Assembly: GCA_025084515.1 (NCBI GenBank)
Contig: JAJAGP010002248.1
Coordinates: 62,001 to 126,000 of the forward strand
Direction of reading: 5' to 3'
DNA length: 64,000 nucleotides
DNA from: Ancistrus triradiatus
Lineage: Eukaryota > Chordata > Actinopteri > Siluriformes > Loricariidae
In this document: positions 32,747 through 44,279 of the stretch, in pieces
Layout: each line of letters opens with the position of its first letter
Position numbering within the stretch: the first letter of the stretch is position 1
Notes under the pieces: model-generated
Seen by the model: only the letters and a program-made list of their open reading frames with translations
The model's database searches: none
What the model was told of the DNA's origin: nothing
Position numbers and translations under genes: made by a program

Positions 32747-32938
32747 ACATTTACAGCATTTAGCAGACACCCTTATCCAGAGCGACTTACAATTGGTACA
32801 GTCTTACAATCCAAGCAATTGTGGGTTAAGGGTCTTGCTCAAGGACCCAACAGTGGTAGCTTGGCAGAGGTGGGATTTGAACCTTGGACCTTGTGGTCCA
32901 GAGTCCAGTAACTTAACCGCTAGGCTACCACAGTCCCA
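32747..32938 (-). repeat. tRNA-derived SINE, family A, nearly complete
   Basis: Reads on the minus strand from 'tgggactgtggtagcctagc' through a B box (GGTTCAAATCCC) and 'ttgggtccttgagcaagac' to 'gctctggataagggtgtctg' and a short TGTAAATG tail at 32747. Confidence 0.92.
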
Positions 32939-34559
32939 CATTAGAAGCTATTATATTTGCAGGGTTTTTTTTTATCTTAACTGTCTTATATCAAATCTTC
33001 CAGCATTGCACATGAGCATAATTTACTTTTTTTTAAAAGAACTTAAGGTCAATAAGCATCCAGACACCAGATTTAGTGCATTTTTCCATTTCCATGCAAT
33101 CAAAATGACTGGCCTGCACATACTGTATGAGCAATCACTAAACTAGTTACATAATTCGTTATTTGTCGACCTGTGCATCACATACTATTTAATCAGACTG
33201 TGCATCTGCTACATTAAAACATGTAACGCAGTTAACGCAGGACATTGCTGCAAAGTGTCCAGAAAAGTAAGAATTATGGCCCAATCCTGATAATACTAAA
33301 TGTGAAGGGAATGACCTCAAACCACCAATTTTACAGACTATTTCTTTTATCTCATTCCCTTTCATGTCACTATCCAAATAGACCTATCTGGTGATAGAGG
33401 GTCTATTAACTAATGATCTGTTTTCATCTCAGACGCTGTGAGAACGGGGGGAGGTGGAGACGAGTAAGAGCTGCTATAAAAGAGCAGTCAAACCAAGATG
33501 GGGACTTTAAAAAAGGGCAACAAAAGGGAGTTCATTATATCCAAGTTAATTGTCTCTTGGGCTTCAACTGCCTCTTTCTCTGGGTAAACCATCACAGGGC
33601 TTTAATTGTGTTATCACCTTTCCCTGAGCTTTCCACGAACCAGGCTCATTTTATTTAATTTAAGTGGCACAAGATGAAGAAGAACTTGACAATCCCTCCA
33701 GACACCCCCCTACGTACACACACAGACGCAAGCGCACACACGCACCCTGCAAACGCCACCGACACACACTAGCCCTGAAGCATACACAAAAGGGAATGTG
33801 AGGAAGGGAAATGCACCAAACAAGTCACTAAATTAATAAATCACCCGCACTCTGGCTCAGACTGAGAAATCATATAGACCCTGAGGTATTTTTCTATAAA
33901 GTACAGCTTTCCCAAGCCGCATTGTTTCAATACAACACATTGGCTGTTTGTAGGCACTCTTACTGACCCTAAAACATATCAGCACCCAGGGACTTACAAG
34001 CAATCACTGTATTTGGGATCAATTAACAATTTCTGTAATGAGAGAGCAAAGGGCAGGTGCAATTTTTAATGCACAATCAGTATTATCAAATATGTATTCA
34101 TCAGAGGCATGTTATTTAATTACAGGAATAGGAACAGGTTTTGCAGAGGACACGTAGGTTTAACACTGAGTAATCTGTAGGGAAATACATGAAAACATTG
34201 CTATCATTGGTGTTTATTTGGGGTTAGAAACAACACATTTAATGAATAGACAACATTCAGAGCTGAGTTAAGACCTGATTCTCTTCATTTTGCAAAGTCA
34301 ATGTGAAATGCTAATAGTGAGGTGTTTGCGTTTATTCTACAGACAAGGCAGAATTCATTACAGCAGACTTATTCATGGATTATGCACTATTTTTACCCCA
34401 TAAAAATAATGTTTATGGCATGGCACAGACAGGATACAGATACCTTTTTAGAAATGTTATGTTGTGGACACTGTTTTGGACCACTCACATAGGATGGATT
34501 CATATCATCTTTCAGGAACCCACATAACCAGGAATATATAGTATTCATATTATATTATT
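32939..34559. other. intergenic with possible regulatory patches
   Basis: Bases 33440-33670 and 33840-34160 are repeat-free and balanced ('ggatcaattaacaatttctg', 'ttatttaattacaggaatag'), compatible with regulatory elements but unproven. A CA-rich patch lies at 33715-33780. No gene. Confidence 0.4.
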
Positions 34560-35738
34560 CTAACATCTACACTTCTAATCAACTTCTAATAACTTATAAA
34601 GCTCTACATGGCGGCCCCACCCCCACATTCACATTATCTGAGTGAAACTCTTAGAGTTTACATCCAACTCAGTCTACTTCGTTCGCAGGTTTGCAGGACT
34701 TATTTGTCTTAGAATTAAAAAAGTCAAGCAGGGGGGAAAGGAGAAGGGCTTTCTAGTACATGGCCCCCCAACTATGAATAAATTCCCCACTTTCGTTCGA
34801 GATCAGACACCCCTCCAAAAGTTTTTTAAGTCTAAGGCTAACAGACAACTTTATTTTTACGCAGGCTTTTGACTAGATTTAGACCGGTTGCATGGTTTGG
34901 GGTTGTGAGGCCGGAGTCTGAAGTCATGTCTGGCCTGCCTGCCTTGCCGCTGGAGGGAGAGGGTGGGAGTTAAGTGTCGAGTGGGCGGTCTGGCTGAAAT
35001 AAGGCTTGGGTCCTCGTGATCTGACTCATGCAACCTTGCCTTAGATAAGGCAAGAGCTGGGGGTCATAGTCATAAAAGGGTCTTATGGTGTCAGAGAAGT
35101 TGGAGTTGCTTTCTTCTGCCGCGGTGGGGTTGCCAATGTCTCATGTGAGCCCTCTTGGTTCGTGTGTTCCTTCCAGTTACTCCTCTTCTAGCTTTCTAGC
35201 TATGCTGCTATAGCTAATGTGACGGGGGGTCTCCTGCTAACCTGGCATCAGATTGGACAGGGGCATCTGATTGTTAAAGCACTGTGCTATTAATCAATAC
35301 CTAATTACTTTTCTGTTTCTACTCCGAGCTGTGTTCGGCAGTTCGGCCCCACACATGATGTAATCTGATGGAGCTCAACTGGCATTAATTCACATTTATT
35401 CGACCATACTCCAGGACTTTAGTTTCGCTCTTAGATTTTATCATTCATACCCGGGCCACTTAATGTCGCATGTGCTTACTTCACATTCTATTCGAACTGT
35501 GACTCCATGACTTTAGTTCGCTCTTAGATTTATCATCTACGCCGCCAAGGAAGGTTGGGTCCTTTTTGAGTCTTTGGTCCTCCAAGGTTTCTCCTAGAAC
35601 TAGGGAGTGTTTCCTGCCACTGGCGCCCTAGGCTCGCTCAATTTGGGATTGGACGTATTATTAGGAGGATAATCTACACTGTTAAAGTTGCTTTTGAGTT
35701 TGAGTGACAAAATGCTCAATTGTAAAAAGCGCCTAATA
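34560..35738 (+). mobile_element. LINE fragment, family L, copy 2 (ORF2 C-terminus plus 3' UTR)
   Basis: A plus-strand degraded open frame reads FLVHGPPTMNKFPTFVRDQT followed by KSKANRQLYFYAGF near 34755-34870. It corresponds to APQLWNKLPTFVRDSDTLQS..LKTYLFTQAF in the copy at 58895-59020, the typical end of fish LINE ORF2. The 3' UTR follows through 'ccaaggtttctcctagaact' to 'attgtaaaaagcgccta'. The element stops at this point because another transposon sits there. Confidence 0.78.
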
Positions 35739-36262
35739 CCGTTATTTTTCGGGACCATTACGGCGCACTTAAAATCTTTAATTTTCTCCAAAAATCAAAC
35801 AGTGCGCTCTTATATGCGGTGGCGCCTAATGTATGATTAATTATGGTGGCTTATGACCTGGAAGGATTGGAGATGGTACACAGCGGCCTAATAAATCTGT
35901 AAAAATGTTTTAGCACGGATTGGTAAGTTAAAAAAGCTCTGGCCAACGTAGTCAGAAACATCGCTGAGTAATACGTATGTGATCAGCATTAGGGGTACGG
36001 GCATTCATTCTTATTTTTGAAGCGGATTTCAAAACTCAACGCTCTCAGTACAACATGGACATGAGCAGCTACGAGGAGAATTCAACATTAACGAATCAAT
36101 GAGTACCGAAGTGGAGGAAGCAAAGAAGAAGCATGAGCCAGGTAAGGGTGGTAATAGACAACATGAGCTTCCCAACGGAACTTAGAGTTTGTCTTCTTCC
36201 CCTTAATTAATGCGGGCCTTATAACCGGTGCGCGTTATGGTCGGCAAAATTCCGGTAAAATA
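35739..36262. mobile_element. non-autonomous DNA transposon with CCG..GGCGCAC termini, nested in a LINE
   Basis: The left end has 'accgttatttttcgggacca' then 'ttacggcgcact'. The right end, from outside, reads 'attttaccggaattttgccg' then 'accataacgcgcacc'. These form imperfect terminal inverted repeats about 40 bases long. A short start-like segment (ATGGACATGAGCAGCTACGA at 36055) opens only 15 codons before a stop. After the right end, 'agatcgactgaacttgg' resembles the AATCTGACTTGACTTGA tail expected for the interrupted LINE. The superfamily is not certain; pogo/Tigger-like is possible. Confidence 0.6.
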
Positions 36263-36950
36263 GATCGACTGAACTTGGAACGAAATGTGTTATTCTTTTT
36301 ATTAAGATCTTATTTTAAAAAAGTATGAAAATTGTTTTAAACTAAAATAACTTCTTGAGAATATCTTATTTCTTTCTTAACTCTTAACAACAATTCTTAT
36401 GAACAATATCTTTAAGACAAGTGGTATTCTTGAAAAACATTTTTTTGTCTTATTAACTTACAGTAGTCTCCCACATATTAGGCTGTAAACAGTTGAGGTT
36501 TTTGAATTTCAAAGTATGATAGGCCTTATTTTTAGTAACTAAACTGTTTTTTTAAAGGTTTGATAAGTTAGTTTAGTTATTGAAAAAATAAGGCCTCATT
36601 ACTTGAATTCAAAAGTTTCAAGCCTGTTTCTGATGTGTTCATTCCACATTTATTGTATTTTCCAGGAAGGTTTGATTTTTGTTCCTGTTGGCTCTTTCTT
36701 CCAACGGTACTCTTTCTTGTTTGCTTAAAGTTTTGAACACTTGGTGTGATTTGTCTTTCGTGGCCTTTGCTTGTCCTCTAAGAGAATTAAACTAAATACG
36801 AAATAAAAAAGGAAATAATGGTAAAAATCCAAATTCCCAAAGTGTCTCATTTCTGCTATGTAAGCTGTAAAATGCAACATTTAAGCCTACATAAGAAAAC
36901 CATAAGATTGTCTTAAGAAAATCTTAAGGCAATAATTAAGATTTTCTTTA
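36263..36950. other. intergenic, AT-rich
   Basis: Rich in TCTTAAGA/TCTTAAG-type words that could form local hairpins. No gene or known repeat. Confidence 0.45.
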
Positions 36951-37135
36951 GAGTCAAGTCAAGTCAAGTCAGATTTATTTATATAGCGCTTTTTACAATG
37001 GAGCATTGTCTCAAAGCAACTTTACAAGTTTAGATTATCTCCTAATAACTACGTCCAATCCCAAATTGAGCAAGCCTAGGGCGACAGTGTTATGAGGAAG
37101 AAACCTATGGAGGACCAAGACCTCCTTGGGCGTCA
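36951..37135 (-). mobile_element. LINE 3' UTR fragment, family L, copy 3
   Basis: Begins with three GTCAA units, then 'atttatttatatagcgcttt', 'tctcctaataactacgtcca' and 'gagcaagcctagggcgacag', nearly identical to the copy at 58033. A deletion follows 'cgacagtg'. Only the 3' end is present, as expected of a strongly 5'-truncated insertion. Confidence 0.85.
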
Positions 37136-37186
37136 TTTAAGAATATTTTCTTCTTTAAGATTTTTTCTTAATACACATTTGTGAAT

Positions 37187-37372
37187 CCAGTTCCTGTGAC
37201 CTCTGGAGTTGTGAGAGGCAGCGCTAACCACTCTGTCAGAGCTGCCCAAGCTGCCACTGTTGGGTTCTTGAGCAAAACCCTTAACCCACAGTAGCTTTGA
37301 TTGTAATAATGTATCAGCCATAAGTCGCTCTGGATAAGGGCATCTGCTAAAGGACATAAATGTCATGTACAT
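37187..37372 (+). repeat. chimeric SINE fragments
   Basis: Bases 37187-37235 read as a minus-strand family B head ('ctctggagttgtgagaggca'). From 37240 the sequence is a plus-strand family A body ('cactgttgggttcttgagca') with 'cgctctggataagggcatct'. The junction may be a recombination or two truncated insertions. Confidence 0.65.
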
Positions 37373-38324
37373 GCAAATTTTCCAAAATTTGCCTCTCGCC
37401 ATATGGATACATTAGTGTTAAACACTAAAATAGGTGCTTCTGTCATTTATTGTAAACTAAAGTTTTTTTAAATTAATTTCTTTGTGTGTGTGTACATCTG
37501 TGGGCAAAAGAAAACTAATTAAACATCATACAAAAGAATTAAGAAAGCTTTGACCAAGTTTTGTTTCTTTGCGAAATTGGACATGTGATCTATCAGTTTT
37601 CTACATCATGGTGTGCTCTGTTAGATGTCAAATTAAAAATGTTTGTTTCTTTAAATCACATCAGCATCAATGGCGTTGATGACAGAGCAAGCTTTTAACG
37701 TTACTAATCAGAACCAACTACCCTAGGAGCAATTTATAGAGGCCAGTTAATTAACCACTTCTTACTTAACCTCTTAGAATGTGGGAGGAGGGAGGAACGG
37801 AGCGCTGGAAGTAAAACCCACAACATGACACAGGGAGCACATGCATGCAAACTCCCTACAGATATAATATAGGATATGATTGAACCGAATACGCTACCTG
37901 ATGAAAGCTATACAGCACGACCATGTGATTTGCCTATCTCTTGCTTTCATCTTGGGCCCCCCAAATAAAATTAAATACATAATTACCCCCATCATCGGTA
38001 AATAAGAGGAAGTCTCCTCTTGGGTATGAGCTTTCTTAACACCCAAAAAGCACTGGCAGCACATGTTATAAGGGCCATTATCCCAGCCTGTTCGCATGGC
38101 GTTGGGAATCAAGACTGGTTATGAACCTATATTGAGCAGTTATAAACTCTGTCCTGTCTCATTATGACCAGTTGGAAAGGGAAAGTGCTGCTAAATGAGA
38201 AGCAGCATTTAAGAAATGTGGAGTGGACTCAAAGGAAAAGGCAATACTTTGCAGAAATGACCAGCACAGAAAGTAAATGTGAACATTTCAGATCATAATC
38301 AATTATGAAAGGAAAGCTGTCTGA
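37373..38324. other. intergenic, no gene seen
   Basis: A weak SINE-like piece lies at 37780-37880 ('gagcacatgcatgcaaactc'). The remainder is unassigned. Confidence 0.45.
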
Positions 38325-38470
38325 ACTAGTCACCTCAACAGCCAATCAACTCTGTGGCTCCACGAGCAGAGGTAGGAGGTAAAGTTTAAGAGCACTAGTC
38401 TGTAATTCAGGTTTGTGTTACCGGTCATTTTGGACTAGAGACTGTTCTAACTCGGTTGATGTGTTTGGAG
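38325..38470. repeat. dispersed repeat pair, copy 2
   Basis: Matches 26765-26905 in order and spacing over about 100 bases, ending just upstream of the Tc1 relic at 38527. Confidence 0.6.
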
Positions 38471-38526
38471 ATTTTTTTGGTACTCATGCTTGTATAAGTT
38501 CTCCTACTTAGAAAGATGAGAGATGT

Positions 38527-39912
38527 CTGTAATTTTCATCACAGGTACACTTCAACTATGAGAGAAAATGAGAAAAAAATCCAGGAAATCACATTGTAGG
38601 ATTTTTAAATAATTTTATTGTAAATTATGGTGAAAAATAAGTATTTGGTCAATAACAAGACAATCAACTCAATACATTGTAACATAACCTTTTTTGGCAA
38701 TGACAGAGGTCAATCATTTCCTGTAAATCTTCACCAGGTTGGCACACACTGTAGCTGGTATTTTGGCCCATTCCTCCATGCAGATCTCCTCTAGAGCAGT
38801 GATGTTTTGGGGCAACACGGGCTTTCAACTCTCTCCACAAATTTTCTGTGGGGTTGAGGTGTGGAGACTGGTTAGGCCACTCCAGGACCTTGAAATGTTT
38901 TTACGGGTCCACTCCATCGTTGCCAGAGCGGTGTGTTTGGGATCATTGTCATGCTGGAAGACCCAGCCATGTTCCATCTTCAATGCTCTCACTGATGGAA
39001 GGAGGTTTTGGTCTAAAATATCATAATACATGGCCCCGTTCATTCTTCCCTTAACACAGATCAGTCGTCCTGTCCCCTCTGCAGAAAAACAGCCCCAAAG
39101 CATGATGCTTCCACCCCATGCTTCACAGTAGGTATGGGTTCTTAGGCTGCACTCAGCATTCTTTTTCCTCCACTGGAGTTTTTACCAAAAAGTTCTATTT
39201 TGGTTTTCATTGACAACTGCTATTCTCCCAGTCCTCTTCGGATTATCCATATGCTCTTCTGGCAAACTTCAGCGGGGGCTGGACATGTACGGGCTTAAGC
39301 AGGGGGGCACGCCTGGCACAGCAGGATCTGATGTCCTCTCGGAGTAGTGTGTTACTGATGGTAGCTTTGTCCTTTGAATCTTGGTCCCAGCTTATGCAGG
39401 TCATTAATCAGTTCCCTCGTGTAGTTTCTGGGATTTTTATCACCGTTTCATACATTTTGGACACCACGGGATGAGTCCTTGCATGGAGCTCCAGATCGAG
39501 GGAATTATATCAATGTCTTGTATGTATTGTTAGATTCACTCTTCCCCGAGCCGGGTGAAGGCTTACAATTTTCTTCCTGGTGAGCTTCGACATGCTCTTT
39601 GGTCTTGGCCATGGTTATGAGTTTGGAGTCTGATGTTGAGGCTGTGGACAGGTTGTCTTTTATACAGTAACGAGGTTCAAAACAGGTTGCCATTAATACA
39701 GGTAACAAGTGGAGGACAGAAGAGCTTGTAAAGAAAGTTGTTAAAGTCGTGAGAGCCACAAATCTGCTGTTTGTGGGTGACAAATATTTATTTTTCCACC
39801 ATGATTTTCAAAACTAAAATTCTTTTAAAAATCACAATGTAATTTCTGGTTTTTATTTTCATTTTGTCTTCTCTTAATTGAAGTGTAAATCATGATTGAA
39901 TGAAAATGACAG
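38527..39912 (-). mobile_element. Tc1-like transposon with both ends, transposase broken
   Basis: The ends match: the left starts CTGTAATTTTCATCACAGG and the right, read inward, CTGTCATTTTCATTCAATC. Longer inner terminal-repeat parts share 'aaatcacattgt' and 'taagtatttg/taaatatttg'. On the minus strand the transposase starts MAKTKEHVEAHQEE (39610 leftwards) and ends with MLWGCFSAEGTGRLICVKGR, VFQHDNDPKHTA and, in a shifted frame, SPHLNPTENLWRELK. The catalytic D and E of the C-terminal half are present, but frameshifts and stops separate the parts. Confidence 0.87.
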
Positions 39913-39954
39913 AACCTTATATATTAACATCATCTAAATGCAAAGTACTTGTTC

Positions 39955-40296
39955 AAGTGACTACTCCAGTAAGTCGTTGTCTGGGACAAAATAATTGAAG
40001 CACAGTCCTCATTGTACATGATCTGTGGGGAAACATATTCAGTGCAAAAAACAGGGATTAACAAGTATTACAGCTTACGGAGAAACTAATCTGTGAAAGC
40101 ATATCCTTTCCAATTCATCTCAAAGGTGTCTGGTGGAGTTAAGCCCAGGATTCTGCAAGCCAGCCAAGTTCTCCATCAGTGTTGGCAACAATTCCTTTAT
40201 GGACTTTATTTCAAGATTAATAACAGTGACTAAAATAACATCACGAATTAGAAGGGGTGTCAACAAACGTTTGGCTGTATAGTGCATAAAGATCTA
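39955..40296 (-). mobile_element. Tc1-like relic (Tip1-like family), short
   Basis: 'ccaattcatctcaaaggtgt', 'gaagcc'-type words and 'gccagccaagttctcc' (40100-40175) read on the minus strand as the LNPIEHLWDELER-like codons of Tc1 transposases. The end 'aggggtgtcaacaaacgttt' followed by 'ggctgtatagtg' is the usual terminus. Most of the element is missing. Confidence 0.6.
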
Positions 40297-40379
40297 TTTT
40301 ATATTCACAAATACCACGATCATATCACAATCTTTGTGCAAAACACTGAGGTTTATTAGACAAGAAATGTCACTCTGCC

Positions 40380-40900
40380 ATGTTCATGCAAAACTCAGAG
40401 GATTAAATTTAAATATATTACAGGCGTCATCCTTATATTATCAAGTTAGGGCTCGTGTTTGTGCTTCAGTGTAACTTTTGCAAAAGGTTCCCTGATTTAC
40501 TCTGCATTTAAAGACTTTAAAAGCCCTGCTTAATTAAAGAGATCGGTTTTCAAAGCTACAGATCACTTTGAAAATTAGTAGAGAGTTTCACAGCAGATGT
40601 TTTTATTGGTCAGGTCTACTAAGCTTCCAAAATATTAGCAAGAAACAAGGTTCCCTGCAGTAATACATTTCAAATTGCCATTTTGACATGGAAAATGCAG
40701 TTGTGCTGTCCTGATTTTCCTAAGGGAGCCATCAATAAGTTATTGGCTTCCCATTTTAAGTGAAACTCATGGCTCCACCATGCCTTCGTATTAGGCAACT
40801 TAACTAATTCGGCAGGTGTCACTGATTATCAAGGCAGCAAAGCATATTTACAACTTCATGTTATCACCACATGTAACATTTGGTACAGTGTTTTTATTGT
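40380..40900. promoter_or_regulatory. candidate regulatory block
   Basis: Repeat-free sequence with 'gcttaattaaagagatcgg', 'ccatcaataagttattggct' and 'taactaattcggcaggtgtc'. Inferred from texture only. Confidence 0.25.
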
Positions 40901-41660
40901 GGATTTCTGCAGCGCTATTCAAAAATTTCTAACTATGAAAGGCTACATTTGATATATAACAACATGGCATGATAAATTTGAAATATTTCAGATGTCTAAA
41001 GTATATTTGCCAGGAGTTTCTTGGCAGTCATTTGTGTCTTTTGGCTAGCAGTAGCTTCCGGATGGCTAACCATAGCTCATGCTAATCTGGGGGAATTTCT
41101 GTGACTTTTTCAAAGGATTTTACACTATGCCCTTATATGGACCTTCCAAATTTTGTTGCCCAACCACTCCATTAATTATTCAGTTTGAAAATGATTGTGT
41201 CACTGTTTCCAAACTAACTCATCTCAACAACTAGTATCCTAGCATCTCAACCCTTAGGAGTGAGGGTCCTCTTTATATTGAGTCTGGTTTAACAGCAATC
41301 AAATCAATTTGTGTTCAGTCAGCTGACTCTAATTATGTCTTTAATTAGGATATTTAACTCAGGAGCAAACGCTTCCCCAGTACCGAGATAATTGGTGTTG
41401 GATAACCATATTTATTGAATAAAAAATAAATATCCCGCCAGTTAGAGTGGTGGAATAAATTAAAAACAGTGAAAATAGAGAGAAAAAAGGGACATTGAGC
41501 CACCATTGCTTGGATAAGAGAATCTACGAAATGCTGTAAATGTAAAAGAAATATATATTTTGAAACATTTTACAACCCAAAAACCACGAATGCCATGTGA
41601 ACATCTGAATGATACACTATTAAATAGGTAAGTGATGTACGAACACTTTACTATTGCATG
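40901..41660. other. intergenic, no gene seen
   Basis: AT-rich sequence; 41510-41555 shows a trace of a SINE A tail ('aatgctgtaaatgtaaaag'). Confidence 0.45.
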
Positions 41661-41662
41661 GG

Positions 41663-41870
41663 TTTCCTTCTACAGTCCACAAACATGCATTAGATTAATT
41701 GACTAGTTTTTGAGCAAGCTTAGGGTGACAGTGGCAAAGAAAAACTCCTTAAATGTTATGAGGAAGAAACCCTGGTAGGACCAGGCCTCAAAAAGGTGAC
41801 GTAGATGATAAATGTTAGAATGAAACTCAAATAAGTCTGTAGTAATAGTCCACGAAAACAGAAGCTAAGT
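41663..41870 (-). mobile_element. SINE piece joined to LINE 3' UTR fragment, family L, copy 4
   Basis: Bases 41663-41708 resemble the middle of a family B SINE on the plus strand ('cagtccacaaacatgcatta'). From 41710 the sequence is the family L 3' UTR ('gagcaagcttagggtgacag', 'gaggaagaaaccctgg'). Confidence 0.65.
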
Positions 41871-42099
41871 AAATATTAACGGATAAATAAATAATGACAT
41901 GTAAAGGTTTCAGATGGGCCAAATTTAACCCTCTACAGCTACAGTATTCGCCGTTTAAATAACAATAAATCTTGCGATATCGATATGGTGAGGTCAGTTT
42001 TAATCATTCAGTCTATTGCACTGTCAAGGGGTCGATATATAACTCTGCAACTTTTGTACAAGAAATTGACACGTTGAATTCATACCATAGTGCACATAG

Positions 42100-42660
42100 A
42101 GAATAGATGCTCGTGGGCCTGCAAATTGAAAAGTGCAGACGTTATCCATTCCAGTGTGCCACACATGCTGAGGCAGCCATTACCACCGATAGACATCCTC
42201 CCTGCGCTGGAAATGAGCAATTGACCCTGCCTGATTCTTCAAAACTGGCATCGCATTATAACCTGAGGGAACGTGTTGTCATGCGAATGAGATAAGTTTA
42301 TTTTCCACGATCCAGCATTTGTTCTGACAGGCAGGGAGTCTGCATGGTTGCAAAAAGGACCAGCGGGGATCCTGTCCTCGACACACGGCGAGGAGCGAGT
42401 GACGGGTGCACAGGGTTTGGCCATCGCCCAAATCTCTGCCTCCACCTTCTGTGCAGGCCTCCAGCGTGGGAGAGAAGCAGGAGGCAGCAATATTGTGGAA
42501 CAAATTTCCCCTAATGTGAACCTGCTGGGCTGAGACTCTGGAAGAAAAGGTGGACTATTCCGTGCTATTCCCATACTCTGAACATACACACACGCACACA
42601 CAGATACGCACACATGAATACCAGCGCTGAGTGCCATCTGACAGTGGGATGCTGAAGAGT
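42100..42660. promoter_or_regulatory. candidate regulatory block, GC-richer
   Basis: Repeat-free and clearly less AT-rich than its surroundings. Overlapping ORFs up to 132 residues on the minus strand have no recognisable domain and are explained by the base composition. A CpG-containing regulatory element is one explanation; an unrecognised old exon is another. Confidence 0.25.
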
Positions 42661-43122
42661 TGAAGCAGACCAGGGTCAGAGCATCACTTGAGCTCTTTCA
42701 GTGAGATTGCCAAACCCTCAGTCCTGACGAAATTTGGATTGAATCACTACAAAACCTGCAGCTGCACTCAATCCCCTACTGTGTATGAAACCTGTTAGAT
42801 CTTACCTGTCCAAATTAATGTCATCTCAGACTCTTTTCATACTTTTTACCCTTGAGAAGGACAACTTCTAAAAAAAAAAACCTGAGAAAACAGGAAAGCA
42901 AACATTAAGTTCATTATCCAGGAGAGATTTGTGTCTGATTTGGTTCTGCAGGGTCTTGATGACTATGAACGGATTTCAAGACCTTAACAACGATCTAGTA
43001 ACAGTCTGGGGATTTCATTAGAATTAGCATTTTGTTCCACAAGGTCCTTTCGTGTTAGGTTATGATGTATTCTGACGTGCTAGTGTTATGAATGCTGTCG
43101 GCTGGTCTTTCATACATGTCAT
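42661..43122. other. intergenic, no gene seen
   Basis: Unassigned sequence before the next Tc1 derivative. Confidence 0.5.
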
Positions 43123-43499
43123 AAACAGTATGCAAAAGTCTTAGGCCACTATTTGATTTGTTGTTTTAGCAATGGTATAATCACCATATATAACATATCA
43201 TCAACAACCGGACCCAAAAATTTCAAACTTGGATTAATGACACAGTATCTTCATCCAATCTTTAGCATAGCTTACCCTTTTCACGCTGTTCCCCTTCTGA
43301 GAAAGTGGTCTTTTGGCTGCTACCCTTCCAAAAAGACCATTCCTGGTCAAGCTTCTTCTGTAGAAGGGTCAACTTGGCATCGTGACAGATTCTGCGATTG
43401 CTCAAGACTGAGAAAAAATTCTATATGGTCATTATACCATTGCTAAAACAAATGTATATCTAATGTAATGGTGGCCTAAGACTTTTTCACAGTACTGTA
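43123..43499 (-). mobile_element. Tc1 deletion derivative, family D, copy 3
   Basis: The left end ACAGTATGCAAAAGTCTTAG and the right end, read inward, ACAGTACTGTGAAAAAGTC are inverted repeats. The interior carries the same transposase segment as copy 2 on the other strand ('cccttctgagaaagtggtct', 'cttccaaaaagaccattcct'). The catalytic region is absent. Confidence 0.82.
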
Positions 43500-43720
43500 T
43501 GTACAAATATCACCCCACTGCTCCACTTAGGGGAAGACATAAAGGCAGACATATATGTGAGAATGGAAGGTTTATTAATAACAGTGAACGTGTTGACTTA
43601 AGACAAAAAATGCTTAATTGCTGCTTGCTATGGGAAGTGCCGAGGGATAAGCCACAGAGGGACGTCATGCAACACCTGTTTTAATGGTATTAACTTTGCA
43701 TAAGTTGATGTTGGTTCAAT

Positions 43721-43757
43721 GACTCTCTCTCTCTCTCTCTCGCTCTCGCTCTCTCAC
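43721..43757. repeat. (CT)n microsatellite
   Basis: CT dinucleotides with CGCT interruptions. Confidence 0.93.
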
Positions 43758-43791
43758 ATATATGTATATAAATATATAAATTGTATATACA

Positions 43792-44207
43792 CACTGCCTG
43801 GGCAAAAATAAAGTCACCATGTGGATTTAACTAAGCAAATAGTTAAATAGTTAAAAAACAAGTGCCATCGGATAATTACATCCATGTAGTCGTGGAAAAA
43901 TGTTCATCTGCTTCAGAACGGTCAAATTGTGAAAGAGTGGTTCAGGGAGCATGAGACATGATTATCACACATGGATTATCCACCACAGAGTCCAGACCTG
44001 AACCCCATTAAGAATCTTTGGGATTGCACAGTGGCCCAAATCTCCCATGAAGATCTTGGGGAAAAATTAATGCACAGACATAAATAAATTGTGTGACATT
44101 GCAGAAGCTTATGGAACCAATGCCACAGCGAATGCGTGCCATAATCAAAGCTAAAGGTGGTCCAAGAAAATATTAGAGTGTGTGACATTTTTTTGGGCCA
44201 GGCAGTG
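43792..44207 (+). mobile_element. internally deleted Tc1-like element
   Basis: Perfect outer ends: CACTGCCTGG at left and CCAGGCAGTG at right, flanked by TA-rich sequence. In the centre the plus strand reads DLNPIKNLWD (about 43996-44027) where Tc1 transposases have NPIENLW: the catalytic glutamate codon is AAG (lysine). More than half of the transposase is deleted. Confidence 0.85.
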
Positions 44208-44279
44208 AATACATATATATAAAACTTAAAACTCAACTGAACTGTTGGCTCGAAATAACAAAAGCAAAAATCACAAGAG

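Noticed and set aside
42239..42637. 132-codon minus-strand ORF as a gene
   Set aside because: No similarity recognised; overlapping ORFs in other frames show the block simply has few stops. Kept only as a candidate regulatory block.
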